Assembly: GCA_900473185.1 (NCBI GenBank)
Contig: UCKU01000001.1
Coordinates: forward strand, 108,619 to 172,618
DNA: 64,000 nucleotides
Direction of reading: 5' to 3'
Origin: Hyphomicrobiales bacterium
GTDB lineage: Bacteria; Pseudomonadota; Alphaproteobacteria; Rhizobiales; Rhizobiaceae
The notes under the pieces: generated by a model
Told to the model about the DNA's origin: nothing
The model's input: the letters and a program-made list of their open reading frames with translations, nothing else
Database searches by the model: none
In this document: positions 27,294-35,128 of the stretch, piece after piece
Layout of the letters: the number at the start of each line of letters is the position of its first letter
Position numbering within the stretch: position 1 is the stretch's first letter
Made by a program: the position numbers and the translations under genes

Positions 27294-30011
27294 ATGTCGC
27301 GAACACATGCATACGCATCCTCGGGCGAACCTGACGATATCGCACGTCTGCGGCGGGACGTGTCGCTGTCTTCCACCGTCTCGCAACACGGCTATAAGCT
27401 CAGCCGGAATGGGCGAGAGTTCGAAACCTGCTGCCCGTTCCATGCCGAAGACACGCCATCGTTCAAGGTTTTCATAGCACGCGATGGAATGGAACGTTTT
27501 CATTGCTTCGGCTGCGGCAAGCAAGGCGATGTCCTTGATTTCGTGCGGGAGGTGAAGGGCGTCGATCTGCCCGAAGCGATCCGCATCCTCGGCGGCATCG
27601 GCAGCCGGCCGAATGCCCGGCCGAGAGAGATCAAGGCGCGGGATGCCTATGAGGGCATAACGGCCCTGCCGCCGCCGGCGGATGTGCTGGCGCCCGGCCG
27701 GCCTGTCAGGCTCTACAATCCCAAACGCAAGGGCGGGCGCTCCGAATGGGGCTCCTTTGCGCCGTCGATGGTGTTTCCTTATCGCGAGGCTGACGGTTCG
27801 CTTCTCGGCTATGTGCTGCGCCATGATCTCGCCGATGGGGCTAAGGAAACGCCGATGGTCATGTTTGTTCGCCTGGCCGACGGGACGGAAACATGGTGCC
27901 GCTTCCCGTTTCCGAAGCCCCGTCCGATCTATGGTCTGGAGGCGATCTATGGTTTGCAGGATATCGGCGCCCAGCCAGATATCAGCGAAGGAAAAGTGAT
28001 TGTTGTCGAGGGCGAGAAGTGCCGCGACAGGCTGCGCCAGTCGAGCGGGCGGGCGGTCGTTTCCTGGGCAGGCGGGACGCAGGGCGTCAAGCACACCGAT
28101 TGGTCACCGTTATCAGGCCGCGATGTGCTCATCTGGCCGGATTTCGATCCCCCGGGCATGGCGGCGGCAAATGAAATCGCCCGGCTGCTGACGAGCCTCG
28201 GCTCCCGTGTCCTGCTCGCCGGCTTTGCCGATATCGGTTCTGCGAGCGAGCCCGGGACCTATCGCGTCGAAGACTGGCAGGCCGGCCTCTATCCCTGTCG
28301 CGGCTGGGATTGCGCCGATGCGCTGGATGACGGATGGACGCAAGCCGATATCGACGCCTTCATGCAGGAAACGGTGCGCCCCTTCGCGCTGCCGGATGCG
28401 CAGGATGAAAAGCCTGTAACGGCCGAGCGCGCGCCCCGCCCATCGCGGCGCAAGGCAGTCGTCCATGACATGCCGCCGCCGACCAGGGAGGAAGACGACA
28501 GGCCAACGCTCATGTTTCATGACGCCGACCTTTCGGAAGCGGTGACGAGTGCCTGCCGCCTGGTGGTCGATGCCGGCGCGCGGCTCTACGCCCGCGATAC
28601 GGCCCTGTTTCAGGCCGTCCGTGTTGCGGGCAAGGAAAAGACGGTGTTGGTTCCTGCCGATGAGAATGCGTTGATCGACATCCTGTCGAAACACGTGCTT
28701 TGGCTGAAGCCCGACGAGAGAAGGAAGCTCGGCTATAAGGAAATATCCTGCCCGGCGCTGGTCGCGAGATCGATCATTGCGCGACATGGGAACTGGCCTT
28801 TCCCGCAGATCAGGGCGATCGTTTCCCTGCCGACGATGCGCAGCGATGGCACCGTTGTCACAGCGCAGGGCTTCGACCAGCAATCCGGCATCCTCTTCGA
28901 ATCGAACAAGACATGGCCCGAAATCCCCGAATGCCCTGACAGGGCGGCGGCACTGGTGGCGCTGGAGACCATCAGGAAGCTCATTTCGAGCTTTCCCTTC
29001 GTGGGTGGTGTCGATGAATCGGCAGCACTCGCCATGATCCTGACGGCGATCGTCCGCCCCAGCCTAAGTACCGCGCCGCTCTTCGGCGTGAACGCAACGG
29101 CGCCCGGCACCGGCAAATCCAAGCTGGTGGATGTTGCCGCCATTCTCGCGACCGGCCGGGTCGCTGCGGTCAACTCCTATGCGGGCGACGATAGCGAGCT
29201 GCGCAAGGTCCTGGAGGCGCGGCTGCTGCACGGTGCCAGTTTCATCAGTCTCGACAATCTCTCGGTGCCGCTTCGCTCCGATCACCTTTGCCAGGTTCTG
29301 TCCCAGGAGGAAGTCAATATTCGCCCGCTCGGCGCGTCCCTCGCGCTGGACTCGACAACGGCGGCGATGTTCTGCGCGACGGGCAACGGCCTGCGCTTTG
29401 CCGGCGACCTGACGCGGCGCGTGGTGCTGATCAATCTCGATGCCGGCGTCGAGCGGCCGGAAGAGCGCGTCTTTGACAGCGACGTCATCGAGGACGCGCG
29501 CCGGCAGCGGGTGGAAATCGTCACCGCCGCCCTGACGCTCCTGCGGGCATTCGTCGCCAATGAGGCCGACAAGGTCTCGCCGGCCCTCGGCTCCTTCGAG
29601 CAATGGTCGAACCTCGTCCGCTCCGCGCTCGTCTGGCTCGGCCTGCCCGATCCGCTCGGCAATGCGGCCAGGATCAGGGACAACGACCCGGAGAAGGAGC
29701 GCACGGCGGCGATCATCGCGGCCTTGCCGGTCGGCAAGCCCTGGGCCGCGGCCGATATTGCCAGGATGGTGGATGAGGGGGCCTTCGATCCGATCGGCAG
29801 CCGCCGGCATGAGGGGCTGGTGGAGGCGCTTGGCGAATTCATCGAGCGCGGCAAGCTGAATACGACGCGTTTGAGCGGCTTCCTGCGCAAGCACGTCGGC
29901 AGGATCGTCAACGGGCAGATGATCGTCAGCGCAGGGAAAAACCGCGTGAACGGGGTGCTTTGGAAGATCGAAAATGCGGGGAAAGTTGAGGCAAAGGCGC
30001 TGCCTGCGTGA
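27294..30011 (+). CDS. Primase/helicase of a mobile element (CHC2, Toprim and ATPase)
   Basis: Start ATG 27294 has GGAAAA upstream; the frame extends back through the mosaic repeat, which is unlikely to be coding. The 905 residues show three parts. A CHC2 zinc finger has Cys47, His50, Cys71 and Cys74. A Toprim-like domain has VVEGEKC (Glu239) and WPDFDPPG (Asp283, Asp285). A C-terminal P-loop ATPase has APGTGKSK (Lys608), likely a helicase. Such proteins start replication of phages, satellites and plasmids. A symmetric iteron region follows directly. No frameshift was seen, so the gene may be active. Confidence 0.88.
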   Translation: MSRTHAYASSGEPDDIARLRRDVSLSSTVSQHGYKLSRNGREFETCCPFHAEDTPSFKVFIARDGMERFHCFGCGKQGDVLDFVREVKGVDLPEAIRILGGIGSRPNARPREIKARDAYEGITALPPPADVLAPGRPVRLYNPKRKGGRSEWGSFAPSMVFPYREADGSLLGYVLRHDLADGAKETPMVMFVRLADGTETWCRFPFPKPRPIYGLEAIYGLQDIGAQPDISEGKVIVVEGEKCRDRLRQSSGRAVVSWAGGTQGVKHTDWSPLSGRDVLIWPDFDPPGMAAANEIARLLTSLGSRVLLAGFADIGSASEPGTYRVEDWQAGLYPCRGWDCADALDDGWTQADIDAFMQETVRPFALPDAQDEKPVTAERAPRPSRRKAVVHDMPPPTREEDDRPTLMFHDADLSEAVTSACRLVVDAGARLYARDTALFQAVRVAGKEKTVLVPADENALIDILSKHVLWLKPDERRKLGYKEISCPALVARSIIARHGNWPFPQIRAIVSLPTMRSDGTVVTAQGFDQQSGILFESNKTWPEIPECPDRAAALVALETIRKLISSFPFVGGVDESAALAMILTAIVRPSLSTAPLFGVNATAPGTGKSKLVDVAAILATGRVAAVNSYAGDDSELRKVLEARLLHGASFISLDNLSVPLRSDHLCQVLSQEEVNIRPLGASLALDSTTAAMFCATGNGLRFAGDLTRRVVLINLDAGVERPEERVFDSDVIEDARRQRVEIVTAALTLLRAFVANEADKVSPALGSFEQWSNLVRSALVWLGLPDPLGNAARIRDNDPEKERTAAIIAALPVGKPWAAADIARMVDEGAFDPIGSRRHEGLVEALGEFIERGKLNTTRLSGFLRKHVGRIVNGQMIVSAGKNRVNGVLWKIENAGKVEAKALPA

Positions 30012-30030
30012 CAACGCCAAGCTTGCACGG

Positions 30031-30098
30031 ATCCATTTCGTCGAAATGGATATTCATCGCGGCAGCCGACCCATAATCCTCCCTCGAGGAGGGGCTTT
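30031..30098 (+). terminator. Hairpins after the primase gene
   Basis: ATCCATTTCG and CGAAATGGAT form a near-perfect palindrome with one central base at 30031-30051. A second hairpin, CCTCC and GGAGG (30077-30091), is followed by GGCTTTTAA and may be the terminator of the primase message. The first could be a protein site of the adjacent origin. Confidence 0.5.
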
Positions 30099-30108
30099 TA
30101 ATGACCTC

Positions 30109-30246
30109 TGTGCATAGGATGCATAACTTGCATAGGCTTTTCCATTGGTCGCGTGGGAAATGTCAGACGGTGACATGACAGGCGTTGAATCTGACATTTC
30201 CTATAGAGCCGTTGAAACGGCCTATGCATCTTATGCGTCCTATGCA
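30109..30246. other. Candidate replication origin: iteron-flanked 138-bp dyad
   Basis: Left: three 9-bp repeats GTGCATAGG, ATGCATAAC, TTGCATAGG at 30109-30135. Right: their inverted counterpart at 30220-30246 (24 of 27 bases complementary). Inside, GGAAATGTCAGA (30155-30166) and TCTGACATTTCC (30189-30200) are exact complements. Both pairs share one centre of symmetry at 30177.5. Iterons flanking a core just behind a primase gene are typical of satellite and plasmid origins. Origin function is inferred. Confidence 0.6.
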
Positions 30247-30261
30247 CCCAGCGAAGATTAT

Positions 30262-30468
30262 CTACTTCGACAGCCAGTTTTCGAAATAGTGGCGGACAGC
30301 CGCACCTGCGCCGAAATGATCGGTCGTATCCAGCCTCGCAACGGCGCCGCGCACGACGTCAGCCATAACGGCCGCAGGCACGATGCCGGACTTGACCAAG
30401 CTTTGAAACAGTTCCTCCACCAGGATAATCGTCCCGATCGCTTCGTCTTCAGCCTTGAAATTCGCCAT
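30262..30468 (-). CDS. Small protein of unknown function, cassette gene 5
   Basis: The 68-residue product starts at ATG 30468, with GGGGAG seven bases upstream; a longer in-frame form from 30513 is less likely. It is acidic and helical (AEDEAIGTIILVEELFQSLV) and may be a small partner or antitoxin-like protein, but no family is recognised. It is the last gene of the minus-strand cassette, 46 bp after the 119-residue gene, and its end lies 16 bp from the iteron dyad. Confidence 0.6.
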   Translation of the reverse strand: MANFKAEDEAIGTIILVEELFQSLVKSGIVPAAVMADVVRGAVARLDTTDHFGAGAAVRHYFENWLSK

Positions 30469-30514
30469 CGCTGGTCTCCCCTCTGCGTCGTTGGCAATAA
30501 AAATGTAGACCAAC

Positions 30515-30874
30515 CTATCGCGTTAGGATCGCGTTGTGGAGCAGCCCGCGAATTTCGTCGCGCTGCTGAACTTGGCCGGCCGGAAGGTGCAACGTCTCAA
30601 AGAGAGTTGGGTAAGGGGCTGCGGTTTCGGGCGGCGTGACGGCAATTATTCGATTGAACGGCGTATATCCTTGAACATCATGAAAGGCTCCCAGAACTTG
30701 CAGGAACCTTCTAAGTCTATTAAGCAACCCGCCGCCGCCGATGCAGAGAAGATCCCCTGCATCGTAATCGATGCTATTTTGCTCATATAAGGCCTCAAGA
30801 CTGTGCTGCGAATCTTCGCCGCTCTCGCTTTGTCTCGCTTCTGTCGCCCCGACCGCCGACCACCTTTCCGGCAT
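30515..30874 (-). CDS. Protein of unknown function, cassette gene 4
   Basis: The 119-residue product starts one base after the stop of the preceding gene, with GGAGGAG in front, which supports a real coupled gene. It contains a glycine run in DLLCIGGGGLLNRLRRFLQV and a Pro-rich middle. No family is recognised. By eye its base composition is less GC-rich than the chromosome around it. Confidence 0.6.
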   Translation of the reverse strand: MPERWSAVGATEARQSESGEDSQHSLEALYEQNSIDYDAGDLLCIGGGGLLNRLRRFLQVLGAFHDVQGYTPFNRIIAVTPPETAAPYPTLFETLHLPAGQVQQRDEIRGLLHNAILTR

Positions 30875-30875
30875 T

Positions 30876-31601
30876 TCAACTCCTCCCCGTTACGTCCGCA
30901 CCACCAACTTGGATGACATATCCGTCTCCAAGTTCGATACTGCCACCGGGGCCGGCACTTGCGACTTCGACAAGGCCCGAAGGCAAGTCATTCACCTTTC
31001 GCAGCACCATGCGCCCCATCTGGTAGGATTGGATGGATGGTTGATCCGGTAACCGGCGATTAGGGTCCACAGGGTCTTGTAACAGGACTTCGCGCACAAA
31101 CCGGCCAAAATGGAAGATTGCCAGCGGTCCTCCATAGTCGGGCCAGCCAATGCGTCTGCCGTGCAGACCGGTTGTGCATAGTGAAATTGCGCCGTCGATC
31201 GCGAATGTCTTGTCGGCACAATCGGCATCAATCGACCAAATGGGATCGATCATCGAATGTGCGAACGCATTCCGGATCATCCTACTGATCTGGTAGGCAG
31301 CGACAATTCGCGAGTCGGTGTGGGTTTTCGAGTTCGGGAACAGCGCAACAATCGCATCTCGAACAGCGCTTGCGAGGACGAGCATGGCGGTTTCTTCGAG
31401 TGCGTGCGCTGCCAGAGATGCCTGATCCTTACGAAGCCCGAAATCCTCGTACGACACGACATGCTCACCGAAGGACCATTTCAGCGGCACGTCGAGGGTT
31501 TGAACCTCATTGACGACGGCGAGATGCACGGTGCAGGCCAAACGAAACTGTTGCTCGGCCAACTTAATCCGGTTGATATGTCTTTCTCTGCTCTCTGACA
31601 T
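30876..31601 (-). CDS. HEPN-like protein, cassette gene 3
   Basis: Read from ATG 31601, with GAGG five bases upstream, the product is 241 residues. After a helical N-terminal half (SLAAHALEETAMLVLASAVR) the segment SRMIRNAFAHSMIDPIWSI carries Arg110-Asn111-x3-His115, the R-N-x3-H form of the HEPN Rx4H motif. HEPN domains are often RNases of toxin and defence systems, while some, such as MltR-like proteins, are not catalytic. The C-terminal part is unassigned. It is the third gene of five in tight order. Confidence 0.65.
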   Translation of the reverse strand: MSESRERHINRIKLAEQQFRLACTVHLAVVNEVQTLDVPLKWSFGEHVVSYEDFGLRKDQASLAAHALEETAMLVLASAVRDAIVALFPNSKTHTDSRIVAAYQISRMIRNAFAHSMIDPIWSIDADCADKTFAIDGAISLCTTGLHGRRIGWPDYGGPLAIFHFGRFVREVLLQDPVDPNRRLPDQPSIQSYQMGRMVLRKVNDLPSGLVEVASAGPGGSIELGDGYVIQVGGADVTGRS

Positions 31602-31611
31602 CCGGTCCTCG

Positions 31612-32295
31612 CTATCGCCTGCCATACTTCACGTCGAAGAGCGGTTCCTCCATCCATTTCCCGAGAAGTTCGACCTGACGGATTGCCTCTAACAGCTTCT
31701 TCTTCGTCACAACGAGCGTGGGTGCAAACCATGGATAGTCGAGACCCTGACCGGTTTCGATCAACTGCTCCTCGTGTTCGTTGAGGAAGAATGGAAGCGG
31801 GTGCTTTTCCCGGATCTTCTCATTGTGCGTCAGTTGCAGGTCGGTTATTTGCTTGGGATGCTGGGCATCGTTCCGGGCCATTGCGATCTGTTCGATCAGT
31901 GCAAAATCCACCGGGCAATCACTCCAGTCGGTTTTCAGGAGATGACCGAAGCATTCGCGGTAGCCGTTAACGAACCCATTCCCCTTCTTCCGGTCGAAGG
32001 CGCCGGGAAAACGCTTCTGGCACTCAATTCCCAATTCCCGCTCCCACGTCATGAAATATAGCTTCAACGCTTCTGAGAGCATCGATACGCAGGTCGCACC
32101 GAGGATTTCGAGAGCAGTATTGGCTTCCATCCATTCCGCAACAAATGGTGGCTCTTCATCTTCGCTATAAGGCGGCACGTAGGGCTCTTCCTCTGCGTCG
32201 ATCTTGCGGATGATCTCAAGAAATGGTGCCGCCGCCGTTTCGTAGTAGCGACGGATGAAGGCTGTGCGCCGTTTGAGGAACCAAAGAACTTCCAT
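31612..32295 (-). CDS. HEPN-like protein, cassette gene 2
   Basis: The 227-residue product begins 8 bp after the membrane protein gene. It is helical and has an acidic stretch near residues 34-50. The segment LIEQIAMARNDAQHPKQI contains Arg141-Asn142-x3-His146, again an Rx4H motif with a polar second residue. Next to another such protein this suggests a two-component HEPN pair. No specific family is recognised, and the motif alone is short, so catalytic function is a hypothesis. Confidence 0.62.
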   Translation of the reverse strand: MEVLWFLKRRTAFIRRYYETAAAPFLEIIRKIDAEEEPYVPPYSEDEEPPFVAEWMEANTALEILGATCVSMLSEALKLYFMTWERELGIECQKRFPGAFDRKKGNGFVNGYRECFGHLLKTDWSDCPVDFALIEQIAMARNDAQHPKQITDLQLTHNEKIREKHPLPFFLNEHEEQLIETGQGLDYPWFAPTLVVTKKKLLEAIRQVELLGKWMEEPLFDVKYGRR

Positions 32296-32303
32296 ATGGC
32301 AGC

Positions 32304-32630
32304 TTAGTCCTCGGACGATGTCGGCAATGGATTACGCGAGATGAGCGACCAAGTCTCCTTGTCAGTTTTCATCGAACCGCGTGCGCCGATTTCGATCAGG
32401 AGTGCCCGCGTGGCATCCATATCCGCGCCAACGATCTGTGCCAGCGTACCTATGCGCATCCAGCCTGTGCCACCGGCTCCTTGCAACGTTGATTTGAGAA
32501 GCTTCTTTCTGGCCGCATCGATGCGCGATTGCTTACGGCCTTGCAGATGATGGGTGAAAAATGTGCCGGCGAGCGTGATTAAACCGCCCACTAGAGCCCC
32601 GATTACTCCCGCCCATGCCTCGCTACACAT
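32304..32630 (-). CDS. Small membrane-anchored protein, cassette gene 1
   Basis: The 108-residue product starts at ATG 32630 with AAAGGA five bases upstream. One membrane helix lies near the N-terminus (about residues 6-26, WAGVIGALVGGLITLAGTFF), followed by a basic linker. A cytoplasmic segment, TLAQIVGADMDATRALLIEI, could fold as a small winged helix. It is the first gene of the cassette and may anchor or sense for the downstream HEPN-like proteins. Function unknown. Confidence 0.62.
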   Translation of the reverse strand: MCSEAWAGVIGALVGGLITLAGTFFTHHLQGRKQSRIDAARKKLLKSTLQGAGGTGWMRIGTLAQIVGADMDATRALLIEIGARGSMKTDKETWSLISRNPLPTSSED

Positions 32631-32704
32631 AGCGTCCTTTCAACTTGCCAATGTCCTGCCAAAAATACAGTATCACAGCAGACAGCCCCATGTCGCGCCC
32701 GTAA

Positions 32705-33095
32705 CCACAACCCGCTGTTGCGGCCGAGCCTCAAATTGTGCGTGTCATGCTCAAGCACGCGTGGGAAATTCGACCCGCCCAGGCAAAGGAGATTGAGGGC
32801 ACACTGAAATCCGAAATCGCCTGTCTAGACCGGCAGATTGAACAATTGCCGGATCGCGTTACTCGCATCAGAAAAACTCGCAAATTAGCCCGGTCCTAAA
32901 CGTACCTTCGAGAAAATGTTCGAATTCGCTTGCGAGTTCTTGTCTAGTCTTTGGAATATATGGAGAAATGAAAGTTTGGCAGCCAAGAAAACTGTCTTGA
33001 AGCTGGCCTTTTCGGAGCGTCTGGGATACTCGCGAAATTCGGGATTTCGAACCCCAGAAACTACTTTACCATTCAAGGCGTTAAGGGTTTTTTAG
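32705..33095 (+). pseudogene. Serine site-specific recombinase remnant (frameshifted)
   Basis: Two frames carry consecutive parts of a large serine recombinase C-terminus. The first, ending at TAA 32897-32899, reads MLKHAWEIRPAQAKEI and then DRQIEQLPDRVTRI. The second, from about 32900 to TAG 33093-33095, reads KTVLKLAFSERLGYSRNSGF and then RTPETTLPFK, the usual end of these recombinases. The catalytic N-terminus is missing. It stops 14 bp before the tRNA-Ser 3' end, a typical integration target, so it marks one edge of an integrated element. Confidence 0.78.
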
Positions 33096-33109
33096 TGAGG
33101 ATAGAGAAA

Positions 33110-33199
33110 TGGCGGACAAGGTGGGATTCGAACCCACGGTACGCTTTCACGTACACACGCGTTCCAGGCGTGCGCCTTAAACCACTCGGCCACCTGTCC
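33110..33199 (-). tRNA. tRNA-Ser (anticodon GGA)
   Basis: The reverse complement gives a 90-nt tRNA with encoded CCA. The acceptor stem GGACAGG pairs with CTTGTCC (one G-T wobble). The D-arm GGCCGAGTGG, anticodon loop CTGGAAC with anticodon GGA, a long variable arm (GTGTACGTGAAAGCGTAC region) and the T-arm GGGTTCGAATCCC follow. The long variable arm and anticodon identify serine. Its 3' end faces the accessory island. Confidence 0.97.
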
Positions 33200-33426
33200 T
33201 TATTGGGTGTTCGCATCCGCAGAGGATGCAAATCGTCGGAACGGCGCGATATATACCGATGATTTTTTGAGGATCAACCCAAATCTAACAGTTTTTTGAC
33301 TTCTTCCGATAAAACTGCGCGCATGCCGTCCATTGCGCCGTGCTCGCGCCAATCCTATCTCTAGGTTTGGGTGGAGAATGGCGCGGCTCGCCGGACATCA
33401 GGGCACTACCGTCGTCGGAGGATTTG

Positions 33427-33744
33427 ATGCGTTTCTTGTTGCGTCTTGCCAGCCTGTTTGCGCTGGCAGTTGCGGTCATTGCCGGAACCATCGATTCGAT
33501 CCAGTCCGTCGCATCCTCGCAAGTGATCATGACCCCGATGTCGGATGCCTGGCAGGATGTCAGCCCCTCGACGCTTGTCGCGCTCCAGTCATCCGTCTCC
33601 TATTACGTCCATCCGCGTTTCTACGCTTTCATCTTCCAGTGGCTCATGCTGCAGCCGGCCTTTGCCGTGCTTCTGGTGCTGTCGCTGCTTCTGTGGATGA
33701 TCGGCTACAAGAAGCCGCCGGTGGCAGGCCGCTTTACCGCATAG
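33427..33744 (+). CDS. Small two-helix membrane protein
   Basis: Read from ATG 33427, with GGAGG six bases upstream, the product is 105 residues. It has helices at about residues 5-22 (LRLASLFALAVAVIAGTI) and 75-95 (LQPAFAVLLVLSLLLWMIGY) separated by a periplasmic stretch. No function is known to me. It lies between the tRNA gene and the nucleoside transporter operon. Confidence 0.75.
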   Translation: MRFLLRLASLFALAVAVIAGTIDSIQSVASSQVIMTPMSDAWQDVSPSTLVALQSSVSYYVHPRFYAFIFQWLMLQPAFAVLLVLSLLLWMIGYKKPPVAGRFTA

Positions 33745-33949
33745 CTGAAGGGCCGGAGGGTGTGGATGAGCGCAATCGGCAGCTACCAGAACGGGAAGAT
33801 AATGATGCCGATGACGCCACGGCATTGGTTAGAAAATCCGCATTTTAGCGGTCGATTTGCCCAGAATTCAGGACCTGTGGACTGATTTTCGGCAATAATG
33901 GCAAATCTTTACCAACCGAAAAATTTCTCGTGAATTTTTTGTGGAGCCA

Positions 33950-34063
33950 TGCAAGGATGCACGCAGCCAGGCCTCCGGGGGGAGGTCGGTGGTTCCGCAG
34001 ACATGCCTGAAAAAGGCTTGCGGGAGGACCCCAAACAAATAGCAACAACAGGGCTGCAAACTC
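33950..34063 (+). promoter_or_regulatory. Structured leader of the nucleoside transporter operon
   Basis: In the 319-bp gap before the BMP gene (33745-34063), the last 110 bases can fold. GCCTCC-GGGG-GGAGGT forms one hairpin (33971-33986). CCGCA and TGCGG (33995-33999, 34019-34023) enclose an inner GCC/GGC stem as a second. Such a leader may stabilise the message or act as a cis-regulatory RNA. I cannot match it to a known riboswitch. The upstream part of the gap (33745-33949) is AT-richer and probably holds the promoter. Confidence 0.4.
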
Positions 34064-35056
34064 ATGAAAAAATCCCTTCTCACCCTCCTTGCCGTGGCAG
34101 CGATGTCGACGACGGCGCTTGCCGCCGACATCAAGCCGGCTCTCGTTTACGGCACCGGCGGGAAGTTCGATAAGTCCTTCAACGAAGCTGCCTTTAACGG
34201 CGCTGAAAAGTTCAAGAAGGAAACCGGCATCGCCTACCGCGATTTCGAGCCGACCGGCGACACCCAGGGCGAGCAGGCCATCCGCAACTTCGCAAGCCGC
34301 GGCTTCAACCCGGTCGTTGCCGTTTCCTTCGCCTGGACCTCGGCTGTCGAGAAGGTTGCCGCTGAATTCCCGGATACCAAGTTCATCATCGTCGACTCCG
34401 TCGTCGACAAACCGAACGTCCGTTCCGTCCTCTACAAGGAAGAGGAAGGCTCCTATCTCGTCGGCGTTCTCGCCGGCATGGCGTCGAAGACCGGCAAGGT
34501 CGGCTTCGTCGGCGGCATGGACATTCCGCTGATCCGCAAGTTCGAATGCGGCTACGAGCAGGGCGCACGCGCCGCCAAGGCCGACATCGAAGTCTTCCAG
34601 AACATGACCGGCACGACCGGTGCAGCCTGGAACGACCCGGTTCGCGGCGGTGAGCTCACCAAGAACCAGATCGACCAGGGTGCTGACGTCGTTTACGCGG
34701 CAGCAGGTGCCACCGGTCTCGGCGTTCTGCAGACGGCAGCCGACAACAAGAAACTGTCGATCGGCGTCGATTCCAACCAGAACCACCTGCATCCGGGTTC
34801 CGTCCTGACCTCGATGGTCAAGCGCGTCGATCTCGCCGTCTACAACGCCTTCAACGACACCAAGAGCGATAAGTTCACGGCCGGTGTTCAGTCTCTCGGC
34901 ATCAAGGAAGATGGCGTTGCCGCCGCCATGGACGACAACAACAAGCCGCTGATCACGCCGGAGATGCAGGCTGCCGTCGACAAGGCCAGGGCTGACATCA
35001 TTGCTGGCACCGTCAAGGTCCACGATTACACCACGGACAACGCCTGCCCGAAGTGA
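34064..35056 (+). CDS. BMP-family nucleoside-binding protein of an ABC importer
   Basis: The 330-residue periplasmic protein has a signal peptide ending near MSTTALAA (about residue 21) without a lipobox cysteine. The segments VYGTGGKFDKSFNEAAFNGA and FIIVDSVVDKPNVRSVLYKE fit the Bmp/Med (PF02608) family, whose members bind purine nucleosides. The downstream ATPase, two permeases, cdd, nucleoside phosphorylase, deoC and deoA indicate nucleoside import. A strong hairpin follows the gene. Confidence 0.92.
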   Translation: MKKSLLTLLAVAAMSTTALAADIKPALVYGTGGKFDKSFNEAAFNGAEKFKKETGIAYRDFEPTGDTQGEQAIRNFASRGFNPVVAVSFAWTSAVEKVAAEFPDTKFIIVDSVVDKPNVRSVLYKEEEGSYLVGVLAGMASKTGKVGFVGGMDIPLIRKFECGYEQGARAAKADIEVFQNMTGTTGAAWNDPVRGGELTKNQIDQGADVVYAAAGATGLGVLQTAADNKKLSIGVDSNQNHLHPGSVLTSMVKRVDLAVYNAFNDTKSDKFTAGVQSLGIKEDGVAAAMDDNNKPLITPEMQAAVDKARADIIAGTVKVHDYTTDNACPK

Positions 35057-35071
35057 GTCGTAACTGAGATC

Positions 35072-35111
35072 GGGCGTATGGCGGACAAGGATTTTCGCCA
35101 TACGCCCTTTT
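35072..35111 (+). terminator. Intra-operon terminator hairpin after the binding protein gene
   Basis: Twelve-base arms GGGCGTATGGCG and CGCCATACGCCC pair perfectly around a 12-base loop and are followed by TTTTCTTATTT. It ends 18 bp before the ATPase start. It likely makes transcription of the transporter partly stop, keeping the binding protein in excess, and may protect the upstream message from decay. Confidence 0.8.
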
Positions 35112-35128
35112 CTTATTTGGAGCCTGCT

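Noticed and set aside
33043..33062. GGATTTCGAACCCC near the tRNA looks like a duplicated T-arm or attachment site
   Set aside because: It lies inside the conserved recombinase tail (GFRTPE codons), which explains it. The T-loop would also be one base too long.
35078..35090. ATGGCGGACAAGG matches 13 bases at the tRNA-Ser 3' end (33109-33121), a possible attachment site
   Set aside because: The stretch is part of a perfect terminator stem and loop in the transporter operon, with no mobile genes around it, and the match stops after 13 bases.
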